A stretch of DNA of 26,191 nt from SIG510 sp045540975 (GCA_045540975.1 JAZQIE010000012.1:1-26191); one strand, 5' to 3'. Counted from the first letter of the stretch, positions 13,555 through 22,250 are shown. Notes: generated by a model from the sequence alone, not told the origin. Made by a program: numbers and translations.

Positions 13555-14720
13555 TTACTTCACCACGTGGACGCCGTAGACATCCGCGAGTGCCTTGACT
13601 TTTGCGATGATATCCGCGGTCGGCTCGACCTCGATATCCACAAAGGTGCAAGCATTGTTGCGCTTGGAAGCGTTCGCAAGCTGCTCGATATTGATATCCG
13701 CATCCGCGAAAATACCGGACACGCTGCTGACCATCTTAGGTACGTTCTTATGCAGCACGCATACACGGTATGCGGTGGATTTCGGCTGGGTCATATTCGG
13801 GAAGTTGACCGAATTTTTGATGATGCCGTTTTCGATGTAATTTCTCATTTCCGCAACCGCCATCGAAGCGCAGTTGTCTTCGCTTTCCGGAGTGGAAGCA
13901 CCGAGGTGCGGCAGAACGGTAACACCGTCAATGCCGAGGAGTGCTTCTTCCGCAAAGTCGGTGACATATGCCGCGACCTTGCCGCTGTCGAGTGCACGGA
14001 TGATGTCTTCCGCATTTGCAAGCTCGCCGCGTGCGAAGTTGATGAGGCGGACACCGTCCTTCATGATTTCAAAGTTCTTTGCACCGAACATCCCGCGGGT
14101 CTCATCGGTTGCAGGGACATGGACGGTGATGTAATCACATTCACGGAAGATGGTTTCAATCTCCTGTGCATGGTGAATCTTACGGGAGATTTCCCAAGCA
14201 ACATCGACCGAGAGGTACGGGTCGTAGCCGTAAACCTCCATGCCGAGGTGGAGCGCGGTGTTTGCGACCATGACACCGATTGCGCCAAGGCCGATGACAC
14301 CCAGCTTCTTGCCCTTGATTTCGGGACCCGCAAAGTTTGCCTTGCCCTTTTCCGCCATTTTGGGGATATCCGCGCCGTTGCCCTTGAGGGTCTGGGTCCA
14401 GGTCATTGCCGCGCCGATTTTACGGGAAGCAAGGAAGAGTGCGCACAGCACCAACTCCTTGACCGCATTGGCGTTTGCACCCGGAGTGTTGAACACACGA
14501 TGCCCTCTTCCGCACAACGGTCGACCGGGATGTTGTTGACACCCGCACCCGCACGTGCGATGCAGAGAAGCTCGGGGTTGAAGGTTTCTTCAATCAGGTT
14601 TGCGGAACGGACCAGAATGCCGCTCGGAGCCGCGCAGCTGTCCGAAACCGTGTACAGGGACTCGGGAAGCCCTGCAAGACCCACTTTGGAAATATTGTTT
14701 TTGGTTAAAATCTGATACAT
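13555..14720 (-). pseudogene. serA: D-3-phosphoglycerate dehydrogenase with a one-base frameshift
   Basis: First enzyme of serine synthesis, oxidising 3-phosphoglycerate with NAD+. The N-terminal frame (start ATG at 14720, GGAGG upstream) reads MYQILTKNNISKVGLAGLP up to CAEEGIV; the rest continues in another frame from VFNTPGANANAVKELVL. The sequence at about 14498-14494 reads GTGTGTTC where GTGGTGTTC would restore IVVFNTPG, so one G is missing. With it restored, the product is 388 aa, the normal length of the short form. It has the Rossmann motif GVIGLGAIG, catalytic HLGAST, and a C-terminal ACT domain (about YRVCVLHKNVPKMVSSV onward). All other parts look intact, so either a very recent mutation or a sequencing/assembly error is likely. 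Operon partner of serC. Confidence 0.88.
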
Positions 14721-14738
14721 CTCGGGTTTCCTCCCCAC

Positions 14739-15824
14739 TTAATTTGCTGCTTCAAATTCCTTCATGAATTCGATGAGTTTCATCACGCCTTCTTCGGGTA
14801 CCGCGTTGTAGATGGAGGCACGCATACCGCCGACCGCACGGTGACCTTTGAGGGTGAGCAGACCCACCTTTGCAGCTTCCGCCACAAACTTCGCATCCAG
14901 GTCCGCATCGTCGGTCTTGAAGGTGACGTTCATGAGCGAACGGCTTTCGGCGGAGACCGTGTTTTTGAACATCTTACTGCCATCTAAGAAATCGTAAAGT
15001 GCTTTCGCCTTACGGACGTTGATGACATTGAGTGCACCCACGCCGCCGATGGATTCGATCCACTCACACACCAGCTTTGCAATATAGATTGCAAATGTGG
15101 GCGGGGTGTTGTACATGGAATCCGCATCCGCAAGTTCCTTGTAATCCATAACGACCGGGGTGGTGGGCATTGCATTGCCGATGAGGTCTTCACGAACGAT
15201 GACGATGGTAAGACCTGCCGGAGCCATATTCTTCTGTGCGCCCGCATAGATGAGGCCGAACTTGGTCACATCCACTTCCTCGGAGAGGATGCAGGAGGAC
15301 ATATCCGCAACCAGCGGAACCGAACCGGTTTCCGGGATGTAGTCCCAATGGGTGCCGTAGATGGTGTTGTTAAAGCAGATGTGGACATAATCCGCATCCG
15401 GACGGAGGTCGAGCTCGTTCTGACGCGGAATGCGGCAGAAGTTCTCACTCTCGGTGCTGCCCGCGATATGGACATCACCGTATTTCTTCGCTTCCTTTGC
15501 AGCCTTCTTGGAGAAACTGCCGGTGACGATGTAATCCGCCTTACCGTTTTTGGTCATCAGGTTCATTGCGACCGCCGCAAACTGCAAAGTTGCGCCGCCC
15601 TGCACGAACAGGACCTTGTAATTTTCCGGAATGTTCATCACAGCGCGAAGCTTTGCTTCCGCCGCTTTGATGACCGCATCATAAACCTTGGAGCGGTGGC
15701 TCATTTCCAGAATGGACATCCCCGAGCCTTCGTAGTTCAAAAGCTCTTTTTGTGCAGTCTCCAGCACCGATTCGGGCAGCATGGACGGGCCTGCGGAAAA
15801 GTTGTATACGCGATTTTCAAACAT
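14739..15824 (-). CDS. serC: Phosphoserine aminotransferase
   Basis: A 361-aa PLP aminotransferase that converts 3-phosphohydroxypyruvate and glutamate to phosphoserine. The N-terminus YNFSAGPSMLP (7-17) is diagnostic. The PLP lysine is K198 in YAGAQKNMAPAG. Other SerC segments are EMSHRSK (40-46), FVQGGATLQFAAV (73-85) and, near the end, GHRAVGGMRASIYNA. Length matches the family. The ATG at 15824 follows GGAGGGGA. It leads the serC-serA operon; serA starts 18 bases after its stop. Transcription begins at a perfect sigma-A promoter about 45 bases upstream of the start. Confidence 0.96.
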   Translation of the reverse strand: MFENRVYNFSAGPSMLPESVLETAQKELLNYEGSGMSILEMSHRSKVYDAVIKAAEAKLRAVMNIPENYKVLFVQGGATLQFAAVAMNLMTKNGKADYIVTGSFSKKAAKEAKKYGDVHIAGSTESENFCRIPRQNELDLRPDADYVHICFNNTIYGTHWDYIPETGSVPLVADMSSCILSEEVDVTKFGLIYAGAQKNMAPAGLTIVIVREDLIGNAMPTTPVVMDYKELADADSMYNTPPTFAIYIAKLVCEWIESIGGVGALNVINVRKAKALYDFLDGSKMFKNTVSAESRSLMNVTFKTDDADLDAKFVAEAAKVGLLTLKGHRAVGGMRASIYNAVPEEGVMKLIEFMKEFEAAN

Positions 15825-15868
15825 AAAAAATCCCCTCCGGATAAAAAGTTCTGTTTTTAGACTCTACT

Positions 15869-15897
15869 ATTATAAACCTTTCTTTTTTTACTGTCAA
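15869..15897 (-). promoter_or_regulatory. Consensus promoter of serC-serA
   Basis: TTGACA (15897-15892), a 17-base spacer and TATAAT (15874-15869): perfect consensus. Confidence 0.93.
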
Positions 15898-15948
15898 CGA
15901 ATAGATTGACAAAAGAAACCGCCTCTTTCGTGCGAAATTGTTCAAAAA

Positions 15949-16359
15949 TCACAAATCCGCGTCCACGCTCACGTTTAGCACCCCGTTTTGGGAAAACTCA
16001 TCCATATACGCGTTCATCCGCGCAAACAGTTCTTTGGGGTCTCCCAGAAAGCCCTCGTCGGATGCATCGCGGTGCGCAAGTTCTTCGGCAAGAATTGAGA
16101 AAAAGACCGCATCCTCGTAATCCATAATGGCTTCGTGGATACCGCCCTCCGCAAACGCTTTGGACGGAAGCGGCACAGGTCCCCGCACATCGCACAAAAT
16201 CTCCATCTTCTCATCCGCACATTTCCCAAACAGCAGGCTTTCCACCTCGTCGTAATCCCCCAAACGGTCGGGACCGCGCGCGGAATTTAGAACCCAATTC
16301 CCGATATAAACCAAGTCCAGCAAACGCCGAAACTGTTTTTTTGTCAAGTCGAGTTGCAT
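15949..16359 (-). CDS. Uncharacterised 136-aa protein
   Basis: A soluble, acidic protein with no recognised domain. It begins MQLDLTKKQFRRLLDLVYIG and continues with a short NWVLNSAR segment. Its second half is rich in Asp and Glu and helix-forming (ALY-poor, with LAEELAHRDASDEGFLGDPKEL). No membrane segment or signal peptide is seen. It has a strong ribosome site (AAGGAGGAG) and its own promoter, so it is very likely expressed. It lies between the serine operon and the divergent cell-wall operon, with no clear terminator after it. I believe similar short proteins occur in Clostridia but cannot name a family. No function is proposed. Confidence 0.75.
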   Translation of the reverse strand: MQLDLTKKQFRRLLDLVYIGNWVLNSARGPDRLGDYDEVESLLFGKCADEKMEILCDVRGPVPLPSKAFAEGGIHEAIMDYEDAVFFSILAEELAHRDASDEGFLGDPKELFARMNAYMDEFSQNGVLNVSVDADL

Positions 16360-16382
16360 GAAACTCCTCCTTCCATACCACC

Positions 16383-16412
16383 ATTATACAAAATATTCCT
16401 TGTCTTTGTCCA
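16383..16412 (-). promoter_or_regulatory. Promoter of the 136-aa gene
   Basis: TGGACA (16412-16407), an 18-base spacer and TATAAT (16388-16383). Confidence 0.75.
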
Positions 16413-16421
16413 CGGATAAGG

Positions 16422-16450
16422 TTGTATTTTTTATAAAAATAGTATAAAAT
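16422..16450 (+). promoter_or_regulatory. Promoter of the ddl-murI operon
   Basis: TTGTAT (16422-16427), a 17-base spacer and TAAAAT (16445-16450), divergent from the promoter of the 136-aa gene. Confidence 0.6.
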
Positions 16451-16489
16451 GAAAAGATGAAATGAATCTCTTTGGGAGTTGACATCTTT

Positions 16490-17542
16490 ATGTTACATCT
16501 TTGTGTGATTTGCGGCGGCGTTTCCACCGAACATACGGTTTCCCTTGTTTCGGGTGCAAATGTCCTGCGCAATCTGGATACAAGCAAATATCACATCCTT
16601 CCCGTGGTCATCGACACCGCGGGGGATTGGTTTTATCTGCCCGACTGTGACTATGCGCTCATCGAGTCGGGTGCTTGGGCGGACGCGGCAAACAAAATCC
16701 CCGTGACCCTCTCGGTCTCGCGCTCTCACCCCGCCCTCATTCCGCTTTGCGGCGGCGACCCCATCCCCGTGGATGCGGCATTTCCCGTTCTTCACGGCAA
16801 AAACGGTGAAGACGGCACCATCCAGGGTCTCTTCGAAATCGCAGGCATCCCGTATGTGGGCTGCAAGGTGCTCGCATCTGCCTGCGGTATGGACAAAGCA
16901 ATGACCAAACTCATTGTGGACCGCCTCGGCATCCGTCAGGCGGCATGGGAAGTGTTCCTCGATTTTGAAATCAAAGAAGCGCCCGAGCGTTGTCTGGATG
17001 CTTGCGAGAAGTCCTTCTCCTATCCCATGTTCGTAAAGCCTGCCAATGCGGGCTCGAGTGTGGGCATCTCAAAAGCAAAAAATCGGGACTCCCTTCTCTC
17101 TGCGCTTTATGAGGCGGCACGGCACGACTCCAAGGTTTTGGTGGAGGAGTTCATTTCGGGCAGCGAGGTCGAGGTTGCGGTACTCGGAAACCGTGCTCTT
17201 GTTTCCTCGGATTGCGGCGAAATTGTCTCGGGGCAGGAGTTTTATTCCTTCGATGCCAAGTACAACGACACCACCTCCCAAACCTTAATCCCGGCGCGGC
17301 TTCCCGAGGAGGTACGCACCCGTGTGCGCGCAGCCGCGGAGAAAATCTACCTCGCCCTCGGCGCGAGCGGTCTTTCCCGTGTGGACTTCTTTGTCACCGC
17401 GGACTTTGATATCGTCTTCAACGAAATCAATACCCTTCCCGGGTTTACCTCAATCAGTATGTATTCCAAGCTCATGAATGCGGCAGGTGTGGAAACCCCC
17501 GACCTGCTCGACCGTTTGATTTCGCTTGCAAGGGAGGGCTGA
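16490..17542 (+). CDS. ddl: D-alanine--D-alanine ligase
   Basis: A 350-aa ATP-grasp ligase that makes D-Ala-D-Ala for the peptidoglycan stem peptide. Motifs in order: the first substrate loop GGVSTEHTVSLVSG (9-22), HGKNGEDGTIQG (102-113), the ATP-grasp lysine in FVKPANAGSSVG (181-192), the omega-loop segment SFDAKY (253-258) and the Mg2+ ligands NEINTLPGFT (311-320). The loop has Phe where many D-Ala ligases have Tyr (DYxAKY), but the K-Y pair of the D-Ala type is kept, so D-lactate specificity is not suggested. The ATG at 16490 has GGGAG eleven bases upstream; a TTG at 16472 is an alternative. First gene of a cell-wall operon with murI. Confidence 0.94.
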   Translation: MLHLCVICGGVSTEHTVSLVSGANVLRNLDTSKYHILPVVIDTAGDWFYLPDCDYALIESGAWADAANKIPVTLSVSRSHPALIPLCGGDPIPVDAAFPVLHGKNGEDGTIQGLFEIAGIPYVGCKVLASACGMDKAMTKLIVDRLGIRQAAWEVFLDFEIKEAPERCLDACEKSFSYPMFVKPANAGSSVGISKAKNRDSLLSALYEAARHDSKVLVEEFISGSEVEVAVLGNRALVSSDCGEIVSGQEFYSFDAKYNDTTSQTLIPARLPEEVRTRVRAAAEKIYLALGASGLSRVDFFVTADFDIVFNEINTLPGFTSISMYSKLMNAAGVETPDLLDRLISLAREG

Positions 17543-17545
17543 TGG

Positions 17546-18355
17546 ATGAAACGTCAACCCATCGGCGTGTTTGATTCGGGTCTTGGCGGACTCACCGCGG
17601 TGCGCGAACTCACCCGACTCATGCCGCACGAAGATATTGTGTATTTCGGGGACACGGGCAGAGTGCCGTACGGCACCCGTGCGCCCGACACCATTGTGCG
17701 CTACACCCGTCAGGACATCCGCTTTTTGCAGAGCTTTGACGTCAAGGCGCTCGTGGTCGCTTGCGGTACCGCAAGCTCGGTTGCGCTTCCGCGCATCGAA
17801 GGGGAGTACGACCTCCCCATCTTGGGCGTGGTGACCGCGGCGGCATCCGCCGCTGTGAAGGCGACCAAAAACGGAAACATCGGAATTTTGGGCACCGCGG
17901 CAACGGTTGGAAGCGGTGCATTCTCACGCGCGATTCTGGAAGAAAGTCCGAATGCGCGTCTCACCTCTGTCCCCTGTCCGCTCTTTGTTCCGCTGGTGGA
18001 AAACGGTCGGGTCTCGCCCGACGATGCGGTGCTCCGTCTTGTGGTGGAGGAATATCTCACACCCATGAAGGAGGCAGGGGTGGATACCCTGATTTTAGGC
18101 TGCACCCACTACCCCATCATCGCGGATGCGATTGGGGCATTTATGGGCGAGGGTGTCACTCTCATCAACCCCGCCCGCGAAGCAATTCTCACACTCAACC
18201 AACTCACCGCACTTCCGAAAAACACCGAAGGAGAAGGCACCTGCCGTTTCTTTGTGAGCGACGACCCTGCCCTCTTCTCCAAAAACGCATCCCTTTTCTT
18301 GGGACGTGAGGTTTCGGAGGCGGTGGAGCAAATAACTTTGGAGGAAACCGTTTAG
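17546..18355 (+). CDS. murI: Glutamate racemase
   Basis: A 269-aa cofactor-independent racemase that supplies D-glutamate for peptidoglycan. The N-terminus IGVFDSGLGGLTAVREL (6-22) and FGDTGRVPYG (34-43) are diagnostic. The two catalytic cysteines are C73 in VVACGTASS and C186 in LGCTHYP. The first motif is usually ACNTASA; here Asn is replaced by Gly, a change at the catalytic pocket. It starts 3 bases after ddl ends and runs directly into the DUF1934 gene, so all are co-transcribed. Confidence 0.95.
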   Translation: MKRQPIGVFDSGLGGLTAVRELTRLMPHEDIVYFGDTGRVPYGTRAPDTIVRYTRQDIRFLQSFDVKALVVACGTASSVALPRIEGEYDLPILGVVTAAASAAVKATKNGNIGILGTAATVGSGAFSRAILEESPNARLTSVPCPLFVPLVENGRVSPDDAVLRLVVEEYLTPMKEAGVDTLILGCTHYPIIADAIGAFMGEGVTLINPAREAILTLNQLTALPKNTEGEGTCRFFVSDDPALFSKNASLFLGREVSEAVEQITLEETV

Positions 18356-18781
18356 ATGAAACAAAAGGTATTGGTGATCGTCCGCGGAATGCAGGATTAC
18401 GAAGATGCGGATGCGGACAGTATCGAACTCACCACCACGGGCACGCTCTACGAAAAGGGCGCGTCCTACTATCTGCTCTATGAAGAAGCGGACGAATCGG
18501 GGCTTGGCAAAACCAAAACCACGGTGAAGTTTGAGCCCGACCGTGTCAGCGTGATTCGCAGCGGCGAGAGCACCTCGCACCTACTCTTTGAGGAGGGAAA
18601 GAAGCACATCTCCTATTATGATATGGGGTTTGGCTCGCTCTGTGTCGGTGTTTGCACACATTCCCTCAAAAAGGAAATCGGTCCGGGCGGCGGCTTTGCC
18701 GAAATCCGATACTCCATGGAAATCAACAACGCGCTCGCGGGAGAGAACCATCTCTCCATCACCGTGCGCCCGACGTTTTAG
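18356..18781 (+). CDS. DUF1934 (YwiB-like) protein
   Basis: A 141-aa protein of the DUF1934/YwiB family, which adopts a calycin-like beta-barrel. It begins KQKVLVIVRGMQD, then LTTTGTLYEKGASYYLLYEE, with later strands KTTVKFEPDRVSVIR and FGSLCVGVCTHSL and a C-terminal ISITVRPTF-like strand (LSITVRPTF). The ATG follows the murI stop directly, so translation is coupled. It is often found beside cell-wall or tRNA-synthetase genes in Firmicutes. Function is unknown; a ligand-binding role is only suggested by the fold. Confidence 0.85.
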   Translation: MKQKVLVIVRGMQDYEDADADSIELTTTGTLYEKGASYYLLYEEADESGLGKTKTTVKFEPDRVSVIRSGESTSHLLFEEGKKHISYYDMGFGSLCVGVCTHSLKKEIGPGGGFAEIRYSMEINNALAGENHLSITVRPTF

Positions 18782-18790
18782 GAGAACACG

Positions 18791-20278
18791 ATGAAAAAAC
18801 GATTCTTGGCGGTTCTGCTTGCACTCACCCTCTCGCTCACCGCGTTCTCGGTCGCGGGGTATAAAACCCGCGGCGAGCAGGACTATGACCGCATGGTGGC
18901 GGCAGGCAAGTTCTTCTTTGAGCACTATCTGGATGCCACCCCAACCGGGGACCCCATCAAGGCATGGCTTACCACCATGTTTGAAAAAGACGAAACACTG
19001 GCGGATCAACTCATCAACATCATGTATCAGACCTGGGATCCGCATTCCTACTATCTGAAAAACCAAGTCCACGAGGAAGCCTTTGACTTCCGCAACCTGA
19101 CCGTCGGCATCGGCATCGGACTTTCCGAAACCGCGGCGGGTACCGTCACGATTACAAACGTCATCGTCGGCGGTCCTGCGGACACCGCAGGGCTCAAGGT
19201 GGGTGACATCATTGCGGCGGTAAACGGGCGCGATGTCACAGGGTACACCCTCAAAATGGTGGGCGACCTCATCCGCGGTGCGGAGGGGACCGCGGTCACG
19301 GTCAAGGTACGGCGCGGCGGCGGGCTTTACTCACATACCGCAAAGCGCACTACCCTCCCAATCTCCACAGTCTCCGCGGTAGACCACGGCGGCGGTGTGG
19401 GATATATCAAAGTCACGAATTTCCACAGTACCGAAACCTTCATGGATTTCACCGTGACCTATGATGAATTCTATGAGCGCGGGCTTGACACGGTCATTGT
19501 GGACCTGCGCGATAATTTGGGCGGCACCATGGACTGCGCCTCCAATATCTTAAACTACATCATCCCCGAGCGCGGAATCCCCTATCTGCGTCTGCGCTAT
19601 GCCGCACCCACCGCAGCCAAAACCGCGGTTTCCACCGGTGTGGGGCGAGCGGACAACAAGCTCATCATTTTGGTGAATGAGTACACCGCATCCGCCTCCG
19701 AAATCATGGCAGGCGTGCTGCAGGATTTGGGCTATGCCGAGCTGGTGGGTACCAAGACCCGCGGCAAAGGCAGTGCGCAGGCCCATTACCCGATTGACCC
19801 CGACCATACCGCGGTCATCACCCGTATGGAGATTCTCCTTCCCGTGAGCGGGAGCTACAATCATGTTGGGTTAAGCCCCGACCACCCCATCGAGCTTTAC
19901 GAATCCGCGTATCAAATGCCGAACCTCACACCGCTTGATTTGAAGAGCGGAATTCACGGCAGCAAAAACGTTCGCGCGGTGGAGGAACGTCTGCACGAGC
20001 TGGGGTATTTCGAATTCGCGCCCGACGATGTCGCGGATTTCCGCACCTGGCACGGGGTGGAGCAATTCTGCCGTGCAAACGAACTCCCGCATCAATACGG
20101 CACTTGCGATGCAAAAACGGTCGTTGCAATCGATGATGCAATGAAGGTACTCGCAGAGACTCCCGTTATCACCGATTTGCAGTTCCAGAAGGCTCTGATG
20201 CTCGCGCGCGCCTATGCCGCACGCGGCAATCCGCCCGAGCCGATTGACAAAGATGAGATTACATTTGGCTCAAAGTAA
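18791..20278 (+). CDS. S41-family C-terminal processing protease with PDZ and peptidoglycan-binding domains
   Basis: A 495-aa exported serine protease. A signal peptide (1-23; KKR, hydrophobic core, A-F-S-V-A-G) is followed by a helical region, a PDZ domain (about 100-175, with GGPADTAGLKVGD) and the S41 core. The catalytic dyad is S301 in NEYTASASE and K326 in TRGKGSAQ; the 25-residue gap agrees with CtpB-type proteases. A short C-terminal peptidoglycan-binding domain (about 388-440: NVRAVEERLHELGYF) would hold it at the wall. Ribosome site AGGAGAAC. It is the last gene of ddl-murI-DUF1934-protease, and so probably helps process cell-wall or surface proteins. Targets are unknown. A signal-peptide cut versus an uncleaved anchor cannot be decided. 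Confidence 0.92.
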   Translation: MKKRFLAVLLALTLSLTAFSVAGYKTRGEQDYDRMVAAGKFFFEHYLDATPTGDPIKAWLTTMFEKDETLADQLINIMYQTWDPHSYYLKNQVHEEAFDFRNLTVGIGIGLSETAAGTVTITNVIVGGPADTAGLKVGDIIAAVNGRDVTGYTLKMVGDLIRGAEGTAVTVKVRRGGGLYSHTAKRTTLPISTVSAVDHGGGVGYIKVTNFHSTETFMDFTVTYDEFYERGLDTVIVDLRDNLGGTMDCASNILNYIIPERGIPYLRLRYAAPTAAKTAVSTGVGRADNKLIILVNEYTASASEIMAGVLQDLGYAELVGTKTRGKGSAQAHYPIDPDHTAVITRMEILLPVSGSYNHVGLSPDHPIELYESAYQMPNLTPLDLKSGIHGSKNVRAVEERLHELGYFEFAPDDVADFRTWHGVEQFCRANELPHQYGTCDAKTVVAIDDAMKVLAETPVITDLQFQKALMLARAYAARGNPPEPIDKDEITFGSK

Positions 20279-20308
20279 CAAAAACTCTTGATTTTTCCTA
20301 AAAAATGC

Positions 20309-20337
20309 TTGCATTTTCCCATGGAATCTGTTATGAT
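20309..20337 (+). promoter_or_regulatory. Promoter of the rimP-nusA-infB operon
   Basis: TTGCAT (20309-20314), a 17-base spacer and TATGAT (20332-20337). Confidence 0.75.
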
Positions 20338-20364
20338 TGTCTGTGTTAGGATAAGTCATGTACT

Positions 20365-20391
20365 GAGAGAGTGGGTTTTGCCCACTCTCTC
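20365..20391 (+). promoter_or_regulatory. Leader hairpin upstream of rimP
   Basis: GAGAGAGTGGG (20365-20375) pairs perfectly with CCCACTCTCTC (20381-20391) around a TTTTG loop. No T-run follows, so it is not a normal terminator. A similar hairpin is common before rimP in Firmicutes and may take part in autoregulation by NusA; that is inference. Confidence 0.6.
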
Positions 20392-20433
20392 ATTGCTTGA
20401 ATCACGAAATTTTAAGCGTAAGGAGCGTGAAGT

Positions 20434-20889
20434 ATGCGAAGCATCGGTGAAGTGGTAGAAAGCCTTGCCCGTCCCGTTGTGGAAGCGCACGGGCTCACCC
20501 TTTGGGACGTGGAATACGTCAAAGAGGGCGGCCAGTGGTACCTGCGGTTGTATCTTGACCGTGAGGACGGTGTCACCATCGAGGATTGCGAGGCGGTCAG
20601 CCGTGCGATGGACCCCATTTTAGACCGAGAGGATCCCATCCCGGATTCCTATGTTTTCGAGGTGGCAAGCGCGGGTGCGGAGCGTACCTTGAAGCGCCCT
20701 TCGGATTTCGAAGCGTACAAAGGGCATTTGGTGGAGGTCCGCACCTTCAAACCCATCGATGGCGCAAAGCAGTTTTTGGGCAATCTGATTGGGGAAGAAA
20801 ACGGCGCGGTCACCATTGAAATCGACGGAGAGGAACTCCGTTTTGAGAAGAAAGACGTTGCATTGGTCCGACTCAGGATCGCAATTTAG
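20434..20889 (+). CDS. rimP: Ribosome maturation factor RimP
   Basis: A 151-aa protein needed for maturation of the 30S subunit. The N-terminal alpha-beta domain contains GLTLWDVEYVKEGGQWYLRLYLD (its start and end are typical) and the segment VTIEDCEAVSRAMDPILD. The C-terminal SH3-like domain begins near ERTLKRPSDFEAYKGHLVEV. ATG at 20434 with AAGGAG upstream. First gene of the operon that continues to truB. The alternating strands and the EVASAGAERTLK segment make the call sure. Confidence 0.95.
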   Translation: MRSIGEVVESLARPVVEAHGLTLWDVEYVKEGGQWYLRLYLDREDGVTIEDCEAVSRAMDPILDREDPIPDSYVFEVASAGAERTLKRPSDFEAYKGHLVEVRTFKPIDGAKQFLGNLIGEENGAVTIEIDGEELRFEKKDVALVRLRIAI

Positions 20890-20911
20890 AAAGAGGGAGT
20901 ATCAAAAAAAC

Positions 20912-21970
20912 ATGAACGCTGAATTTTTTACCGCCATCGAACTGATTGAAAAGGAAAAGGGCATTCCGCAGTCCTATATGCTGGAAAAGGTCTGTCAGGC
21001 ACTCATCACCGCGTATAAACGCGACCATGGTGATGCGGTTGACAATGTCATCGTTGAGCCCATTCCGGAAAAGAAGAAAATCAAGATGTACGTCCGTAAG
21101 GTTGTTGTTGAAACCGTGGAAAACATCGACACCGAAATCGCGCTCGAGGACGCGCTCAAAATTTCCAAGCGCGTGCATTTGGGCGACACGGTCAATGTGG
21201 AAGTCATCACCAAGAACTTCGGCCGTATCGCGGCGCAGACCGCAAAGCAGGTCATCATCCAGGGCATCCGTGAAGCGGAGCGCGGCATGATTCTGCAGGA
21301 ATTCTCCTCCAAGGAGCATGAGATTTTGAACGCGCAGGTCTCCCGTGTTGACCCCATGAGCGGCGGCGTTGTGCTGGAAATCATCGGCTCTGCCGAAAAA
21401 GCGGAAGCATATCTCTCCGCAAAAGAGCAGGTCCCGGGCGAAATCCTCTCGGTCGGTGACCGCATCAAAATTTATGTGGTCGAAGTCCGCAAAGGTCTCA
21501 AAGGCCCGCAGGTGGTCATCTCCCGTACCCATCCGGGTCTTGTCCGCCGTCTGTTTGAAATCGAAGTTCCCGAAATCCATGACGGTACCGTCGAAGTCAA
21601 GAGCATTTCGCGTGAAGCGGGCAGCCGCACCAAGATTGCGGTCTGGTCGAACGACGAGAATGTCGACCCCATCGGTGCTTGTGTCGGTCCGCGCGGCGCA
21701 CGTGTTGCGGCAATCGTAGAGGAACTGCGCGGCGAAAAAATCGATATCGTCAAATACTCCGAAGACCCTGCAGAGTACATCGCGGCGGCACTCTCTCCGG
21801 CAGATGTCGAAGAAGTCACCGTGGATGCGGAAGCACGTACCTGCCGTGTCCTCGTTCCGGACGACCAGCTCTCCCTTGCCATCGGTAAGGAGGGTCAGAA
21901 CGCCCGTCTTTCCGCAAAGCTGACCGGCTTTAAGATTGACATCAAGCCGGTGAGCGCACGCGAGGAGTGA
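20912..21970 (+). CDS. nusA: Transcription termination/antitermination factor NusA
   Basis: A 352-aa RNA polymerase-binding factor that controls pausing and termination. N-terminal domain 1-125 (EFFTAIELIEKEKGIP onward), S1 domain from about 135 to 200 (GGVVLEIIGSAEKAEAYL region), then KH1 and KH2, with GACVGPRGARVAAIV and the second KH loop AIGKEGQNARLSAKL. It ends soon after KH2, the short form usual in Firmicutes without the acidic repeats of E. coli. The ATG at 20912 was chosen over the ORF start in rimP because GAGGGAG precedes it. It starts 22 bases after rimP. Confidence 0.96.
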   Translation: MNAEFFTAIELIEKEKGIPQSYMLEKVCQALITAYKRDHGDAVDNVIVEPIPEKKKIKMYVRKVVVETVENIDTEIALEDALKISKRVHLGDTVNVEVITKNFGRIAAQTAKQVIIQGIREAERGMILQEFSSKEHEILNAQVSRVDPMSGGVVLEIIGSAEKAEAYLSAKEQVPGEILSVGDRIKIYVVEVRKGLKGPQVVISRTHPGLVRRLFEIEVPEIHDGTVEVKSISREAGSRTKIAVWSNDENVDPIGACVGPRGARVAAIVEELRGEKIDIVKYSEDPAEYIAAALSPADVEEVTVDAEARTCRVLVPDDQLSLAIGKEGQNARLSAKLTGFKIDIKPVSAREE

Positions 21971-21974
21971 GTTC

Positions 21975-22250
21975 ATGCAAAAGCAGAAGAAAATTCCGCA
22001 GCGCCAATGTGTGGGGTGTCGCACCATGTTTGACAAGCGCGACCTCATTCGTGTGGTCCGCTCCCCCGAGGGCGAGATTTCGCTCGACCTTCACGGTAAG
22101 AAATCGGGGCGCGGCGCATATGTATGTAAAAATCCCGCGTGTCTAAAAAAAGCGCAGAAATCCAAAGCATTGGAGCGCGCGTTTTCCATGAGCATTGCCG
22201 AATCCGTCTACGAGGAGCTCTCCTCACAATTGGAGGCGGAGCATGAATAA
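21975..22250 (+). CDS. ylxR: YlxR (DUF448) RNA-binding protein
   Basis: A 91-aa basic protein with the YlxR signature: RQCVGCRTMFDKRDLIRVVR near the N-terminus and the motif GRGAYVC (46-52). In Firmicutes it lies between nusA and infB, as here, and has been linked to RNA binding and to control of RNase P or of transcription. The ATG at 21975 follows GAGGAG and starts four bases after the nusA stop. Its last codons overlap the start of the next gene by eight bases. Confidence 0.93.
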   Translation: MQKQKKIPQRQCVGCRTMFDKRDLIRVVRSPEGEISLDLHGKKSGRGAYVCKNPACLKKAQKSKALERAFSMSIAESVYEELSSQLEAEHE

